Assembly: GCF_014648915.1 (NCBI RefSeq)
Contig: NZ_BMSA01000002.1
Location: 248,001 to 312,000, forward strand
DNA: 64,000 nt
Source: Streptomyces phaeofaciens
GTDB lineage: Bacteria > Actinomycetota > Actinomycetes > Streptomycetales > Streptomycetaceae
Direction of reading: 5' to 3'
Below the pieces are notes generated by a model. It saw only the letters and a program-made list of their open reading frames with translations. It was not told the origin of the DNA and made no database searches. This document shows positions 8,793-16,394 of this stretch, in pieces; the first letter of the stretch is position 1; every line of letters starts with the position of its first letter. The translations under genes and the position numbers were made by a program.

Positions 8793-9616
8793 GCCGGGTC
8801 CCCCGTCATGAGTGCGCGACGAATCTCTTCGGCGAAGTGCCGTGTCAGATGGCGGCGGTGGCCGGGGGTCCCGTTGGGATCGGCGAACCAGAGGGCGGCG
8901 GGGAGGGCGTCGACACTCTCCCGCAGGGTCCGGGCATCGGGCATCGTGTCGAAGGCGAGGCGTACGGGCCGGGTGGTGCCGGCCGTGACGGTGAGCAGCA
9001 GGTCGCCCCGTTCCGGCGCGCTCGTGCCGATCAGGAACACCGTCGAACGGCCCAGGCGGGTCAGTGAGAAGCGACGGTGCGCGGTGTGTCCGCGCAGGGC
9101 GCGTGCCGGAATCCTGACCCGCCGCAGGATCTCCCCGGGAGCGAGGACGTTTCGGTGGTTCCCGGTCACGAAGCCGAGGGCGTCGACGATGCGCGTGGAC
9201 CCGTCGGGAGCCCAGAGTTCGTACTGCGCCTCGAGCGCGACCGTCAGCGTGATCATGGGGCCGGCGGGCAGGGACATGCAGATGTTGCCGCCGACGGTCG
9301 CCGCGTTCCAGACCTTGAACGAGGACAGGAAGGCCTCGCAGCACGTGGCGAGGAGGGGGCCCGCCCTCCAGTCGTCCGGCGGCACGAAGGCGTACAGGTC
9401 GCGGACGGTGCACGTCGCCCCGATCTCCAGGCCCTCGTCGCCGGGGACGAGGGGCTCCCAGTCCAGCGCCGTCAGGTCGACGAGCCGGCGCAGGCCGGGC
9501 TGCTCGGCGGAGAACAGCCAGGTTCCGCCCGCGAGCCAGGCGTCGCCTTCGCGCCAGTCGGCGCCCGGCCGGTCGGACGGCCGCCGGACGACTTCGGTGA
9601 TGGTGTTGAGGTCCAT
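8789..9616 (-). CDS. FAD-binding subunit of the molybdenum hydroxylase (YgfM/CoxM-like)
   Basis: 275 aa, usual length for the medium subunit. FAD-binding motifs of this family are visible: WLAGGTWLF near residue 30 (the AGGT loop) and AATVGGNICMSLPAGP near residue 105 (the TxGGN loop), followed by the C-terminal CO-dehydrogenase flavoprotein domain. The subunit passes electrons from the Fe-S clusters of the fused partner to NAD+ or another acceptor. It is first in the operon; its TGA overlaps the partner's ATG by four bases, so the two are made in equal amounts. No molybdenum cofactor maturation gene is present in the window. Confidence 0.85.
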   Translation of the reverse strand: MDLNTITEVVRRPSDRPGADWREGDAWLAGGTWLFSAEQPGLRRLVDLTALDWEPLVPGDEGLEIGATCTVRDLYAFVPPDDWRAGPLLATCCEAFLSSFKVWNAATVGGNICMSLPAGPMITLTVALEAQYELWAPDGSTRIVDALGFVTGNHRNVLAPGEILRRVRIPARALRGHTAHRRFSLTRLGRSTVFLIGTSAPERGDLLLTVTAGTTRPVRLAFDTMPDARTLRESVDALPAALWFADPNGTPGHRRHLTRHFAEEIRRALMTGDPA

Positions 9617-9938
9617 GGGAGCCGGTCTCCCTCACGACGACGGGCGGGCGGCGGCCTCTGTCGACGGGGCGCGACACGCGCCGGGAGCGGACCTGCCGAG
9701 TGCGACGGATCGCGGTGCGGCCGCCCTGGCCGACCTGATGGGGGCGGGTTCGACGGGCGCGGAGAGTCCTCTCCAGGTTATCCCCGCGGGGGCCGGCCTC
9801 GCCTGGCGGAGCCGCGGGGGCGAGGGCCGCGGCCGCCGGCGCCGGACGGCCCGATTCCGCCGCACCTCTTCCAGGGAGGGGCGTCTTCTCTTCGCGGAGG
9901 GGCGTCTTCGGCGCCCTCCCACGGCCGAAAACAGACCC
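9617..9938. other. Intergenic region between hydroxylase operon and secreted protease
   Basis: This divergent gap has no convincing gene. It is very GC-rich with self-complementary blocks around 9780-9850, and carries a 14-bp direct repeat (9875-9888 and 9896-9909). I see no clear promoter for the leftward operon; the rightward promoter follows at 9939. Confidence 0.5.
9875..9909 (+). repeat. 14-bp direct repeat upstream of protease promoter
   Basis: GGAGGGGCGTCTTC occurs exactly at 9875-9888 and again at 9896-9909, start-to-start spacing 21 bases (two helical turns). It lies about 30 bases before the -35 box of the protease promoter, the position of an activator site. Confidence 0.6.
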
Positions 9939-9966
9939 TTGATCTCTTTCCCCGCGGCACTAACAA
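9939..9966 (+). promoter_or_regulatory. Promoter of the secreted protease gene
   Basis: TTGATC (9939-9944), a 16-base spacer and TAACAA (9961-9966) resemble a vegetative promoter. It leaves a leader of about 60 bases with a GAGGGG ribosome site before ATG 10034. Confidence 0.55.
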
Positions 9967-10033
9967 TGCGCATGACAAATCAACGGGCGGCCGGAAGATC
10001 TCCGGTCGCCCTGTCGTCAGAGGGGACCCCCAC

Positions 10034-10891
10034 ATGAGAAAGCCTCTCGTCGCCGTGTTCATCGCCCTGGCCATCGCCGGGGCGGGCGCGGCACCCGCGG
10101 TCGCGGCGCCCGTGAGCGCCTCCACCACCGAGACCAAGGCGGCCGCGCCCACGCTCCAGGCCGTCAGCCTCGCCGGGACCGTCGCGCTCAGCAACTGCTC
10201 CGGATCGGTCGTCCGCTTCCCGAACTCCCTGGACACCGACCCGGCCCTGGTGCTCAGCAACGGCCACTGTCTGACCTCGGGCTTCCTGGACCCGGGCGAG
10301 GTGCTCACCAACCAGACCTCCACCCGGACCTTCGGACTGCTCAACTCCTCCGGCACCCGGGTCGCCACGCTGCGCGCGAGCAAGCTCGCCTACGCGACGA
10401 TGACCGACACGGACGTCTCGATCTACCAGCTCACCAGTACCTACGCGACGATCAAGAACTCGTACGGGATCACCGCGCTGACCGTGCAGGACACGCACCC
10501 CACCGCCGGTACCGCCATCACCGTGGCGTCCGGCTACTGGAAGAGGCTCTACAACTGCAACATCGACGCCTTCGTGTACCGCCTGAAGGAGGGTGACTGG
10601 ACCTGGAAGGACTCGGTCCGCTACACCTCCGCCTGCAACACCATCGGCGGCACCTCCGGCTCGCCGGTGATCGACCAGTCCACCGGCAAGGTCGTCGCCG
10701 TCAACAACACCGGCAACGAGGACGGCGCGAGCTGCACCGTGAACAACCCGTGCGAGGTCGACGCGAGCGGCAACGTCACGGTCCGGCAGGGCATCAACTA
10801 CGCCCAGGAGACGTATCTGATCCCGGCCTGCTTCACCACCGGCAACCAGCTCAGCCTGAGTGCGAGCGGCTGCGCCCTGCCGAAGCCGTAA
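10034..10891 (+). CDS. Secreted trypsin-like serine protease (S1 family)
   Basis: 285 aa. A signal peptide (MRKPLVAVFIALAIAGAG, cleavage likely after AVAA) precedes a chymotrypsin-fold domain. The catalytic triad can be placed: His in SNGHCL, Asp in TDTDVSIY, Ser in GGTSGSPVI. Four Cys in or near the catalytic region (SNCSGS, GHCL, YNCN, SACN) and a later pair around ASCTVNNPCEV suggest disulfides, as expected for an exported enzyme. The frame is open for 300 codons upstream, but only ATG 10034 starts a signal peptide and has an RBS (GAGGGGACCCC). It stands alone with its own promoter, consistent with a growth-phase-regulated exoenzyme. Confidence 0.88.
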   Translation: MRKPLVAVFIALAIAGAGAAPAVAAPVSASTTETKAAAPTLQAVSLAGTVALSNCSGSVVRFPNSLDTDPALVLSNGHCLTSGFLDPGEVLTNQTSTRTFGLLNSSGTRVATLRASKLAYATMTDTDVSIYQLTSTYATIKNSYGITALTVQDTHPTAGTAITVASGYWKRLYNCNIDAFVYRLKEGDWTWKDSVRYTSACNTIGGTSGSPVIDQSTGKVVAVNNTGNEDGASCTVNNPCEVDASGNVTVRQGINYAQETYLIPACFTTGNQLSLSASGCALPKP

Positions 10892-10913
10892 CGGCGACGC
10901 GGGGGGCGTTCCG

Positions 10914-12524
10914 TCACACGGGACTGCGACGGACCGCCCGCCCCGCCAGGACGTCCGTGCGCCGGCCGTCCTCGATCACGAACCGGCCGTCGACCAGGAC
11001 GTGCGGGATGCCCGTCGGCAGGGTGCGCGGGGCGTCGTACGTCGAACCCGCCGCCACCGTCGCCGGGTCGAGGAGGACCAGGTCGGCGCGGTACCCCTCA
11101 CGGACCAGGCCCCGGTCGGGCAGCCGCAGCCGGGCCGCCGGGCGGCCGGTGAGGTGCGCGACGCACTCCTGAAGCGACAGCACCCCCAGCTCCCGTACGT
11201 ACCGCCCGAGATAGTGCGGGAACGTGCCGTACGCGCGCGGGTGCGGCTTGGCGCCCTGAAGGAGGCCGTCGGAGCCGCCCGTGTGGACCCGGTGGCGCAT
11301 GATGGTCCGGACGTTCTCCTCGTGGCCCACGTGCTGGAGGATCGTCGGGCCGAGCCGGTCCGCCAGGAGCAGCTCGCGGGCCGTCGTCCAGGGGCTCTCC
11401 CCGCGCAGGGACGCCGACTCATGGACCGTACGGCCCACGAAGTCGCCCAGCGCCGGGTCCGCCACGCCCGAGATCTCGATCGTCCGCCAGTCGACGGGCA
11501 CCCCGTGACAGCCGTCCGCGCCGGTCACCTCCAGGTCGTACCGGACGCGCTCGGCGATCTCCTCGTCCGCGAGGCGGCGCAGGATCTCCCCGGGGCCGCC
11601 CTCGCTCGCCCAGCTCGGCAGCAGCGCCGCCAGCGTGGTGCAGCCGGGGGTGTACGGATAGGTGTCCAGGGTGATGTCCGCGCCGGTGTCCAGCGCCTTG
11701 TCCAGCAGGGCGAGCAGCTCGGGGGCCCGGCCCTCGTTCACGCCGAAGTTCATGGTGGCGTGGGCGAGATGGAGCGGGCAGCCCGCCTCCCGGGTCAGCG
11801 CCACCATCTCCGCGTACGCCTCCAGCGCGCCCGCGCCGTACGAGCGGTGGTGCGGGCAGTAGTAGCCGCCGTACGCCGCCACCACCCGGCACAGTTCGGT
11901 GAGTTCGGCGTCCGGTGCGTACATCCCGGGGGTGTAGGTCAGTCCGGAGGACAGGCCGACGGCCCCCTGCTCCAGGCCCTGCGCGACCAGCTCCCGCATC
12001 CGGTCCAGTTCCCGGGGCGTGGCCGGACGGTCCTCCCAGCCGACGACGAGCGCCCGGACCGTGCCCTGGGGGATCAGGTAGGCCGCGTTGACGGCGATGC
12101 CGCGGTCCAGCCGGTCCAGGTACTCGCCCACCGACCGCCAGTCGAAGTCGATGTCGTCGCCGTACCCGTTCCAGCCGGTGACGGCCCGGCGGACCCCTTC
12201 GAGCGTGGCGTCGTCGACGGGCGCGTACGACAGCCCGTCCTGGCCCAGGACTTCAAGGGTCACGCCCTGCGCGGCCTTCGCGCTGTGGTCCGGGTCGCGC
12301 AGCAGGGCGAGGTCGCTGTGGGCGTGCATGTCGATGAAGCCGGGGGCGAGGACCAGCCCCTCGGCGTCCAGTTCCCGGACGGCCTTCGGCCGCTGGCAGC
12401 CGGCCGCGGCCGCCTCCTTCACGATCGAGACGATCCGCCCGCCGTCGATCACCACGTCCGCGCGGTAGGAGTCCGCGCCGCTGCCGTCGACGACGTCCGC
12501 GTCCCGGACGACGAGGTCTTCCAT
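10914..12524 (-). CDS. N-acyl-D-amino-acid deacylase (D-aminoacylase), amidohydrolase family
   Basis: 536 aa, the usual length. The amidohydrolase TIM barrel opens with a beta domain (VVDGSGADSYRADVVIDGGRI) and the metal motif GFIDMHAHSDLALL (HxH). Further family landmarks are GLSSGLTYTPGMYA, the metal-bridging YYCPHHRSYG region, LHLAHATMNFG, DTYPYTPGCT and the C-terminal LRLPDRGLVREGYRADLVLLDP. These enzymes release D-amino acids from N-acyl forms. The start was taken at ATG 12524, 14 bases after the stop of the D-serine-dehydratase-like gene, so the two form an operon. That gene would act on the released D-amino acid, and the pairing supports the assignment. Confidence 0.88.
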   Translation of the reverse strand: MEDLVVRDADVVDGSGADSYRADVVIDGGRIVSIVKEAAAAGCQRPKAVRELDAEGLVLAPGFIDMHAHSDLALLRDPDHSAKAAQGVTLEVLGQDGLSYAPVDDATLEGVRRAVTGWNGYGDDIDFDWRSVGEYLDRLDRGIAVNAAYLIPQGTVRALVVGWEDRPATPRELDRMRELVAQGLEQGAVGLSSGLTYTPGMYAPDAELTELCRVVAAYGGYYCPHHRSYGAGALEAYAEMVALTREAGCPLHLAHATMNFGVNEGRAPELLALLDKALDTGADITLDTYPYTPGCTTLAALLPSWASEGGPGEILRRLADEEIAERVRYDLEVTGADGCHGVPVDWRTIEISGVADPALGDFVGRTVHESASLRGESPWTTARELLLADRLGPTILQHVGHEENVRTIMRHRVHTGGSDGLLQGAKPHPRAYGTFPHYLGRYVRELGVLSLQECVAHLTGRPAARLRLPDRGLVREGYRADLVLLDPATVAAGSTYDAPRTLPTGIPHVLVDGRFVIEDGRRTDVLAGRAVRRSPV

Positions 12525-12538
12525 GCCCTGCCTCCCGC

Positions 12539-13804
12539 TCAGAAGAACGTACGGATGTAGTCGACGACCGTGCCGTCCGCCTCGGCTACCGGGATCAGCG
12601 GCCACTTGTCGAACGACGTGCACGGATGGGACAGGCCCAGGCCCACCCAGTCGCCGACCTCCAGATCCGCCTCGGGCAGGGTGCGCAGCCAGGCGTGCTG
12701 GTCGGACAGGGCGGTGACGGACACACCGGTGGCCGGGCGCTCCGTGCCGCCGCGCCGGATCACCTGGGCGAAGGGCAGATCCAGGTCGTAGGCCGCGTCG
12801 CGCTTGCCCGCGTTGACGAACGCCTGCTCGGGGGTGGGGCGGGAGACCACCTGGGTCCACAGCCGGAAGGCCGGCTCCAGGGCGCCCTCCTCCGGCACCC
12901 GGTTGAACGGGGTCAGCTTGCGGTAGTGCCCGTCGTCGTGCGAGACGTAGGCACCCGAACGCAGCAGCTTCAGGACGGGCAGGGAGAGTTCGGGGATCGC
13001 GGCGAAGACGTCGGCGACCGCGTCGAACCAGGCGGAGCCGCCCGCGCTGACCACGATCTCGTCCAGGCCCGCGAACCGTCCCGCCCGGTCGAGGTCGACG
13101 GCGAGCGCGACCAGCCGGCGCAGCCAGGCGTGCACCCGCTCCGCGTCGGCGCCCGGCACCTCGCCCTCGTACCCGGCGACCCCCACCAGCCGCAGGGTCG
13201 GTGCGGCGGCCACCGCGTCGGCGACCGCCGCGCACTCCTTCTCGGTCCGCACCCCGGTGCGCGCCCCCTCGCCTGCGGCCAGCTCGACGACGACGTCCAC
13301 CGGCCGGGCCGCCCCGCGCAGCGCCGCGTCCATCAGCTCCACGCCGCGCACGGAGTCGACGTAACAGACGAGCCGGAACTCCGGGTCGGCGTCCAGCCGG
13401 CCGGAGATCCAGCGCAGGGCCGCCTCGTCGACCAGTTCGTTGGCGAGGAAGATCCGCTTCACCCCGAACGCCCGCGCCACCCGCACCTGGTGCGGGACCG
13501 CGAGGGTGATGCCCCACGCGCCGCGGTCGATCTGCCGCTGGAAGAGCTGCGGGGCCATGGAGGTCTTGCCGTGCGGGGCGAAGGCCAGCCCGTGCCGGGT
13601 CGCGTACGTCTCCATGAGCCGCAGGTTGTGCTCCAGGCGCTCCGCGGAGAGCGCGAGGACGGGGGTGGCGAAGCCGTCGGTGAAGAGGTTGCGGCGCTGG
13701 GCGGCCAGTTCGCCGACCGTGAGGCCGTCGGCGTCCGGGGGGAGGCCCTTGAAGCGGTGGTCGACACGTTCCTCGGCGAGTCGGGCGAGTGCCTCGGTGC
13801 TCAT
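12539..13804 (-). CDS. D-serine dehydratase / D-threonine aldolase-like PLP enzyme
   Basis: 421 aa, fold-type III (alanine racemase-like barrel). The PLP Lys lies in FAPHGKTSMAP near residue 78. The C-terminal domain holds LSHPCTSFDKW; its HxC pair is the zinc site of eukaryotic-type D-serine dehydratases and their bacterial amino-acid-deaminase relatives. The likely reaction is deamination of a D-hydroxyamino acid to a 2-oxo acid through an enamine/imine, or aldol cleavage. It is first in the leftward operon with D-aminoacylase and divergent from kinase-IclR-RidA-permease. RidA in the facing operon hydrolyses exactly this kind of enamine. The ATG at 13804 has an AGGAGG site just upstream on the minus strand. 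Confidence 0.85.
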   Translation of the reverse strand: MSTEALARLAEERVDHRFKGLPPDADGLTVGELAAQRRNLFTDGFATPVLALSAERLEHNLRLMETYATRHGLAFAPHGKTSMAPQLFQRQIDRGAWGITLAVPHQVRVARAFGVKRIFLANELVDEAALRWISGRLDADPEFRLVCYVDSVRGVELMDAALRGAARPVDVVVELAAGEGARTGVRTEKECAAVADAVAAAPTLRLVGVAGYEGEVPGADAERVHAWLRRLVALAVDLDRAGRFAGLDEIVVSAGGSAWFDAVADVFAAIPELSLPVLKLLRSGAYVSHDDGHYRKLTPFNRVPEEGALEPAFRLWTQVVSRPTPEQAFVNAGKRDAAYDLDLPFAQVIRRGGTERPATGVSVTALSDQHAWLRTLPEADLEVGDWVGLGLSHPCTSFDKWPLIPVAEADGTVVDYIRTFF

Positions 13805-13824
13805 GGAACCTCCTGATCAGGAGC

Positions 13825-13841
13825 GTTGCAACAACTGCAAC
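13825..13841. promoter_or_regulatory. Probable IclR-type operator in divergent promoter region
   Basis: GTTGCAACAACTGCAAC is a perfect inverted repeat (GTTGCA, 5 bases, TGCAAC) in the 125-base gap between the two divergent units. A second, weaker copy (ATTGCGTATATCGC) follows at 13846. Operators of this size, and this position beside an iclR gene, suit autoregulation and joint control of both operons. Confidence 0.55.
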
Positions 13842-13929
13842 GTCCATTGCGTATATCGCTTACGGCTGTCTAACATCTCGGCCAACGCGGGGTCAACGGC
13901 CCCGCCCGACGCTGGGAGCTACGACGATC

Positions 13930-14979
13930 GTGACCGCCACCGGACCCCGCAACGCCCCGGACGTCATCGACGTGGTGGACGTCGTCGCGCTCGGCGAGTC
14001 CATGGTCACCTTCCTGCCCTCCCGGCCCGGCCGCCTCGCCGACGTGCCCTCCTTCGAGCGGGCCATCGGCGGCGCCGAGTCCAACGTGGTGTGCGCCCTC
14101 GCGGCCGCCGGGCACCCGGCCCGCTGGGTCAGCCGGGTCGGCGCCGACGGCTTCGGCGACCACCTCGTCGAGACCGTCGGCGCGTACGGCGTCGACGTGG
14201 CGTCCGTCTCCCGGGACCCCGCCCGCCCCACCGGCGTCTACTTCCGCACCGCCGGCGACCGGTCCACCGACGCCCACGAGGTGGCCTACTACCGCGCCGG
14301 GTCCGCCGCCTCCGCGATGTCCGTGGACACCGTCCCCCTCGACGCCGTACGGGCCGCACGGGTGCTGCACCTCACCGGGATCACCGCGGCCCTCTCCGCG
14401 GACTGTCTCCGCCTGCTGCGCACGCTCATGGCCCCCCGGCCCGGGCGGCCCCTCGTCTCCTTCGACGTCAACCACCGCCCCCGCCTGTGGACCGACGGCA
14501 ACAGCCCCCAGGTGCTGCTCGAACTGGCCCGCGGCGCCGACCTGGTGTTCGTCGGCGAGGACGAGGCCGCCGAGGTGTGGGGCCTGGACGGCGTCGACGC
14601 CGTACGGACCGCGTTCCCCGACCCCGAGGTGCTCGTCGTCAAACAGGGCGCGCGCGGGGCGACCGTCTTCGACCGGGGCACCGCCCTGCACATGCCCGCC
14701 CCGCGGGTCGACGTCGTCGCCGCCGTCGGCGCCGGGGACGCCTTCGCCGCCGGCTTCCTCTCCGCGACCCTGCGCGGGCTGCCCGTGCGCGACCGGCTGC
14801 GGCACGGTCATCTGATGGCCGCCGCCGCCCTCACCGCCCCCGGCGACCTCGCCGTCCCCCCTTCCCGCGACCACGCCGACCGGCTGGCCGCCCTCGACGA
14901 CACCGCGTGGGGGAGACTTCGACTCGGCCCCGGCTGGACCCAGGCCGCGCCGGCCACCGAGGAGGTACGCACCCCATGA
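13930..14979 (+). CDS. PfkB-family sugar kinase (2-keto-3-deoxygluconate kinase-like)
   Basis: 349 aa from GTG 13930, which has a GGGAG site at 13914-13918. Ribokinase-family signatures: substrate loop ALGESMVTFLPSRPG, RAIGGAESNVVCALAAAG near residue 45, and the catalytic/anion-hole motif AVGAGDAFAAGF near residue 280 with the Asp base. FDVNHRPRLW is characteristic of KDG kinases and relatives. It would phosphorylate a sugar acid or ketose taken up by the GntP-type permease downstream. The stop overlaps the IclR start (ATGA, 14976-14979), so translation is coupled. A role beside D-amino-acid enzymes is unusual and leaves the pathway open. Confidence 0.83.
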   Translation: MTATGPRNAPDVIDVVDVVALGESMVTFLPSRPGRLADVPSFERAIGGAESNVVCALAAAGHPARWVSRVGADGFGDHLVETVGAYGVDVASVSRDPARPTGVYFRTAGDRSTDAHEVAYYRAGSAASAMSVDTVPLDAVRAARVLHLTGITAALSADCLRLLRTLMAPRPGRPLVSFDVNHRPRLWTDGNSPQVLLELARGADLVFVGEDEAAEVWGLDGVDAVRTAFPDPEVLVVKQGARGATVFDRGTALHMPAPRVDVVAAVGAGDAFAAGFLSATLRGLPVRDRLRHGHLMAAAALTAPGDLAVPPSRDHADRLAALDDTAWGRLRLGPGWTQAAPATEEVRTP

Positions 14980-15743
14980 GCCAGACCGTCGACCGCGCCC
15001 TGAGCATCCTGCCCCTGCTCGCCGAGGGACCCGCCGACCTCGGCCAGGTCGCCGACCGCCTCGGCGTCCACAAGTCGACGGCCCTGCGGCTGCTGCGCAC
15101 CCTGCACGAACACGGCCTGGTCTACCGCCAGTCCGACCAGCGCTACCGCCTCGGCGCCCGCCTCTTCGCCCTCGCCCAGGAGGCGATGGAGAACCTCGAC
15201 ATCCGCGAGATCGCCCACCCCCACCTCGCCCGGCTCAACGAGCGGTGCGGACACACCGTCCACCTCGCCGTGCACGAGGAGGGCGAGGTGCTCTACATCG
15301 ACAAGGTGGAGAGCCGCTACCCGGTGCGGATGTACTCCCGCATCGGCAAGCCCGTCGCCATCACCGTCGCCGCCGTCGCCAAGCTGCTCCTGGCCGACCT
15401 GCCCGAGGGCGAACGGCGGGCGGTCGCCGAGAAGCTCGACTACCCCCTCTACACGGCCCGCTCCACCCCCAACGCCCCCGCCTTCCTGCGGGAGCTGGAG
15501 AAGGTCCGAGAACAGGGCTGGGCCACCGACCTCGGCGGCCACGAGGAGTCCATCAACTGCGTCGCCGCACCGATCCGGGGCGCCGACGGCCGGGTGGTCG
15601 CCGCGATGTCGGTCTCCGCGCCGAACGTCGTCGTCACCGCCGACGAACTCCTCACGCTGCTCCCGCTGGTGCGCCGTACGGCGGACACCATCAGCGGCGA
15701 GTACTCCGGCAGGACCCCGATCAAGGAAGCCCCCGAGGGATAG
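14976..15743 (+). CDS. IclR-family transcriptional regulator
   Basis: 255 aa. The N-terminal winged helix-turn-helix (residues ~3-62) has the IclR recognition helix LADRLGVHKSTALRLLRTL and the wing GLVYRQSDQRYRLG. The C-terminal effector domain (~80-245) carries LYIDKVESRYPVRM, GKPVAITVAAVAKLLLADLP and INCVAAPIRGADGRVVAAMSVSAP, typical of the GAF-like ligand pocket. The family usually represses catabolic operons and responds to a sugar acid or aromatic intermediate. It lies inside the operon it probably controls; the operator at 13825-13841 serves both divergent units. RidA starts seven bases after its stop. Confidence 0.9.
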   Translation: MSQTVDRALSILPLLAEGPADLGQVADRLGVHKSTALRLLRTLHEHGLVYRQSDQRYRLGARLFALAQEAMENLDIREIAHPHLARLNERCGHTVHLAVHEEGEVLYIDKVESRYPVRMYSRIGKPVAITVAAVAKLLLADLPEGERRAVAEKLDYPLYTARSTPNAPAFLRELEKVREQGWATDLGGHEESINCVAAPIRGADGRVVAAMSVSAPNVVVTADELLTLLPLVRRTADTISGEYSGRTPIKEAPEG

Positions 15744-15750
15744 GTACAGC

Positions 15751-16161
15751 ATGACCGAGAAGACCGCGCTCACCCCGAAGACCCACACCGCACCGCCCGC
15801 GAAGTTCTCCCACGGGGTCCGCAAGGGCAACATCCTCCAGGTCGCCGGCCAGGTCGGCTTCCTGCCCGCCGAGGAGGGCAGGCCGCCCACGCCCGCCGGC
15901 CCCACCCTGCGCGAGCAGACCCTCCAGACCCTCGCCAACGTCAAGGCGATCCTGGAGGAGGGCGGCGCCTCCTGGGACGACGTGATGATGATCCGCGTCT
16001 ACCTGACGGACACGGCCCACTTCGCGGAGATGAACGCGATCTACAACGCGTACTTCGAGGAGCAGGCCCTCACCGCCCCGCCCGCCGCCCGCACCACGGT
16101 CTACGTCGGACTGCCCGCCGGACTCCTCGTCGAGATCGACGCACTCGCCGTCCTCGGCTGA
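15751..16161 (+). CDS. RidA-family enamine/imine deaminase
   Basis: 136 aa, the standard length. Family motifs: GNILQVAGQVGFLP near residue 30, LANVKAILEEGGASWDDV, VRVYLTDTAHFAEMNAIYNAYF and the C-terminal AARTTVYVGLPAGLLVEIDALAVL. The Arg in PPAARTTVYVGLP is the residue that binds the substrate carboxylate in active RidA proteins. RidA hydrolyses reactive 2-aminoacrylate-type enamines made by PLP dehydratases, so its place in this cluster supports a dehydratase role for the divergent HxC enzyme. Seven bases separate it from the IclR gene. Confidence 0.9.
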   Translation: MTEKTALTPKTHTAPPAKFSHGVRKGNILQVAGQVGFLPAEEGRPPTPAGPTLREQTLQTLANVKAILEEGGASWDDVMMIRVYLTDTAHFAEMNAIYNAYFEEQALTAPPAARTTVYVGLPAGLLVEIDALAVLG

Positions 16162-16176
16162 CCCGGCCCGCAGACT

Positions 16177-16288
16177 CCGGGCCACCGGCACCGGTCCGCC
16201 GGCACCGGTCCGCCGGCATCGGTCCACTGACGTCGGTCCACTGACGTCGGTCCACTGACGTCGGCCGACCGACGTCGGTCGGCCGACG
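16177..16288 (+). repeat. Tandem array of eight 14-bp units ending in a 30-bp perfect palindrome
   Basis: Between ridA and the permease gene lie eight consecutive 14-base units: one degenerate copy (16177-16190), two of CCGGTCCGCCGGCA (16191-16218), three of TCGGTCCACTGACG (16219-16260), then TCGGCCGACCGACG and TCGGTCGGCCGACG. The last two units form a perfect inverted repeat, 16259-16288, able to fold into a 13-15 bp hairpin. It could terminate the ridA transcript, be a multi-site operator, or simply be an expanding satellite. Confidence 0.8.
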
Positions 16289-16394
16289 GTTCATCAACTC
16301 CCGCACACCGCACGACGGTACGGCGCCCCCAGCGGCGCCGTACCGCGATCCGCCCTGCCCGAAAGCTGTATGCACCCACGCAGAGGACCCCCCG

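Noticed and set aside
8793..9677. Open frame that would extend the molybdenum hydroxylase by 295 residues
   Set aside because: It overlaps the FAD-binding gene in another frame, and MTCTVNGRTF is a natural small-subunit start with an ATGA overlap.
12525..13847. Apparent 977-codon fusion upstream of the D-aminoacylase
   Set aside because: The upstream part runs through the D-serine-dehydratase-like gene in another frame. GC bias creates long open frames without coding.
16177..16288. CRISPR array
   Set aside because: Units of 14 bases are contiguous with no unique spacers and there are no cas genes.
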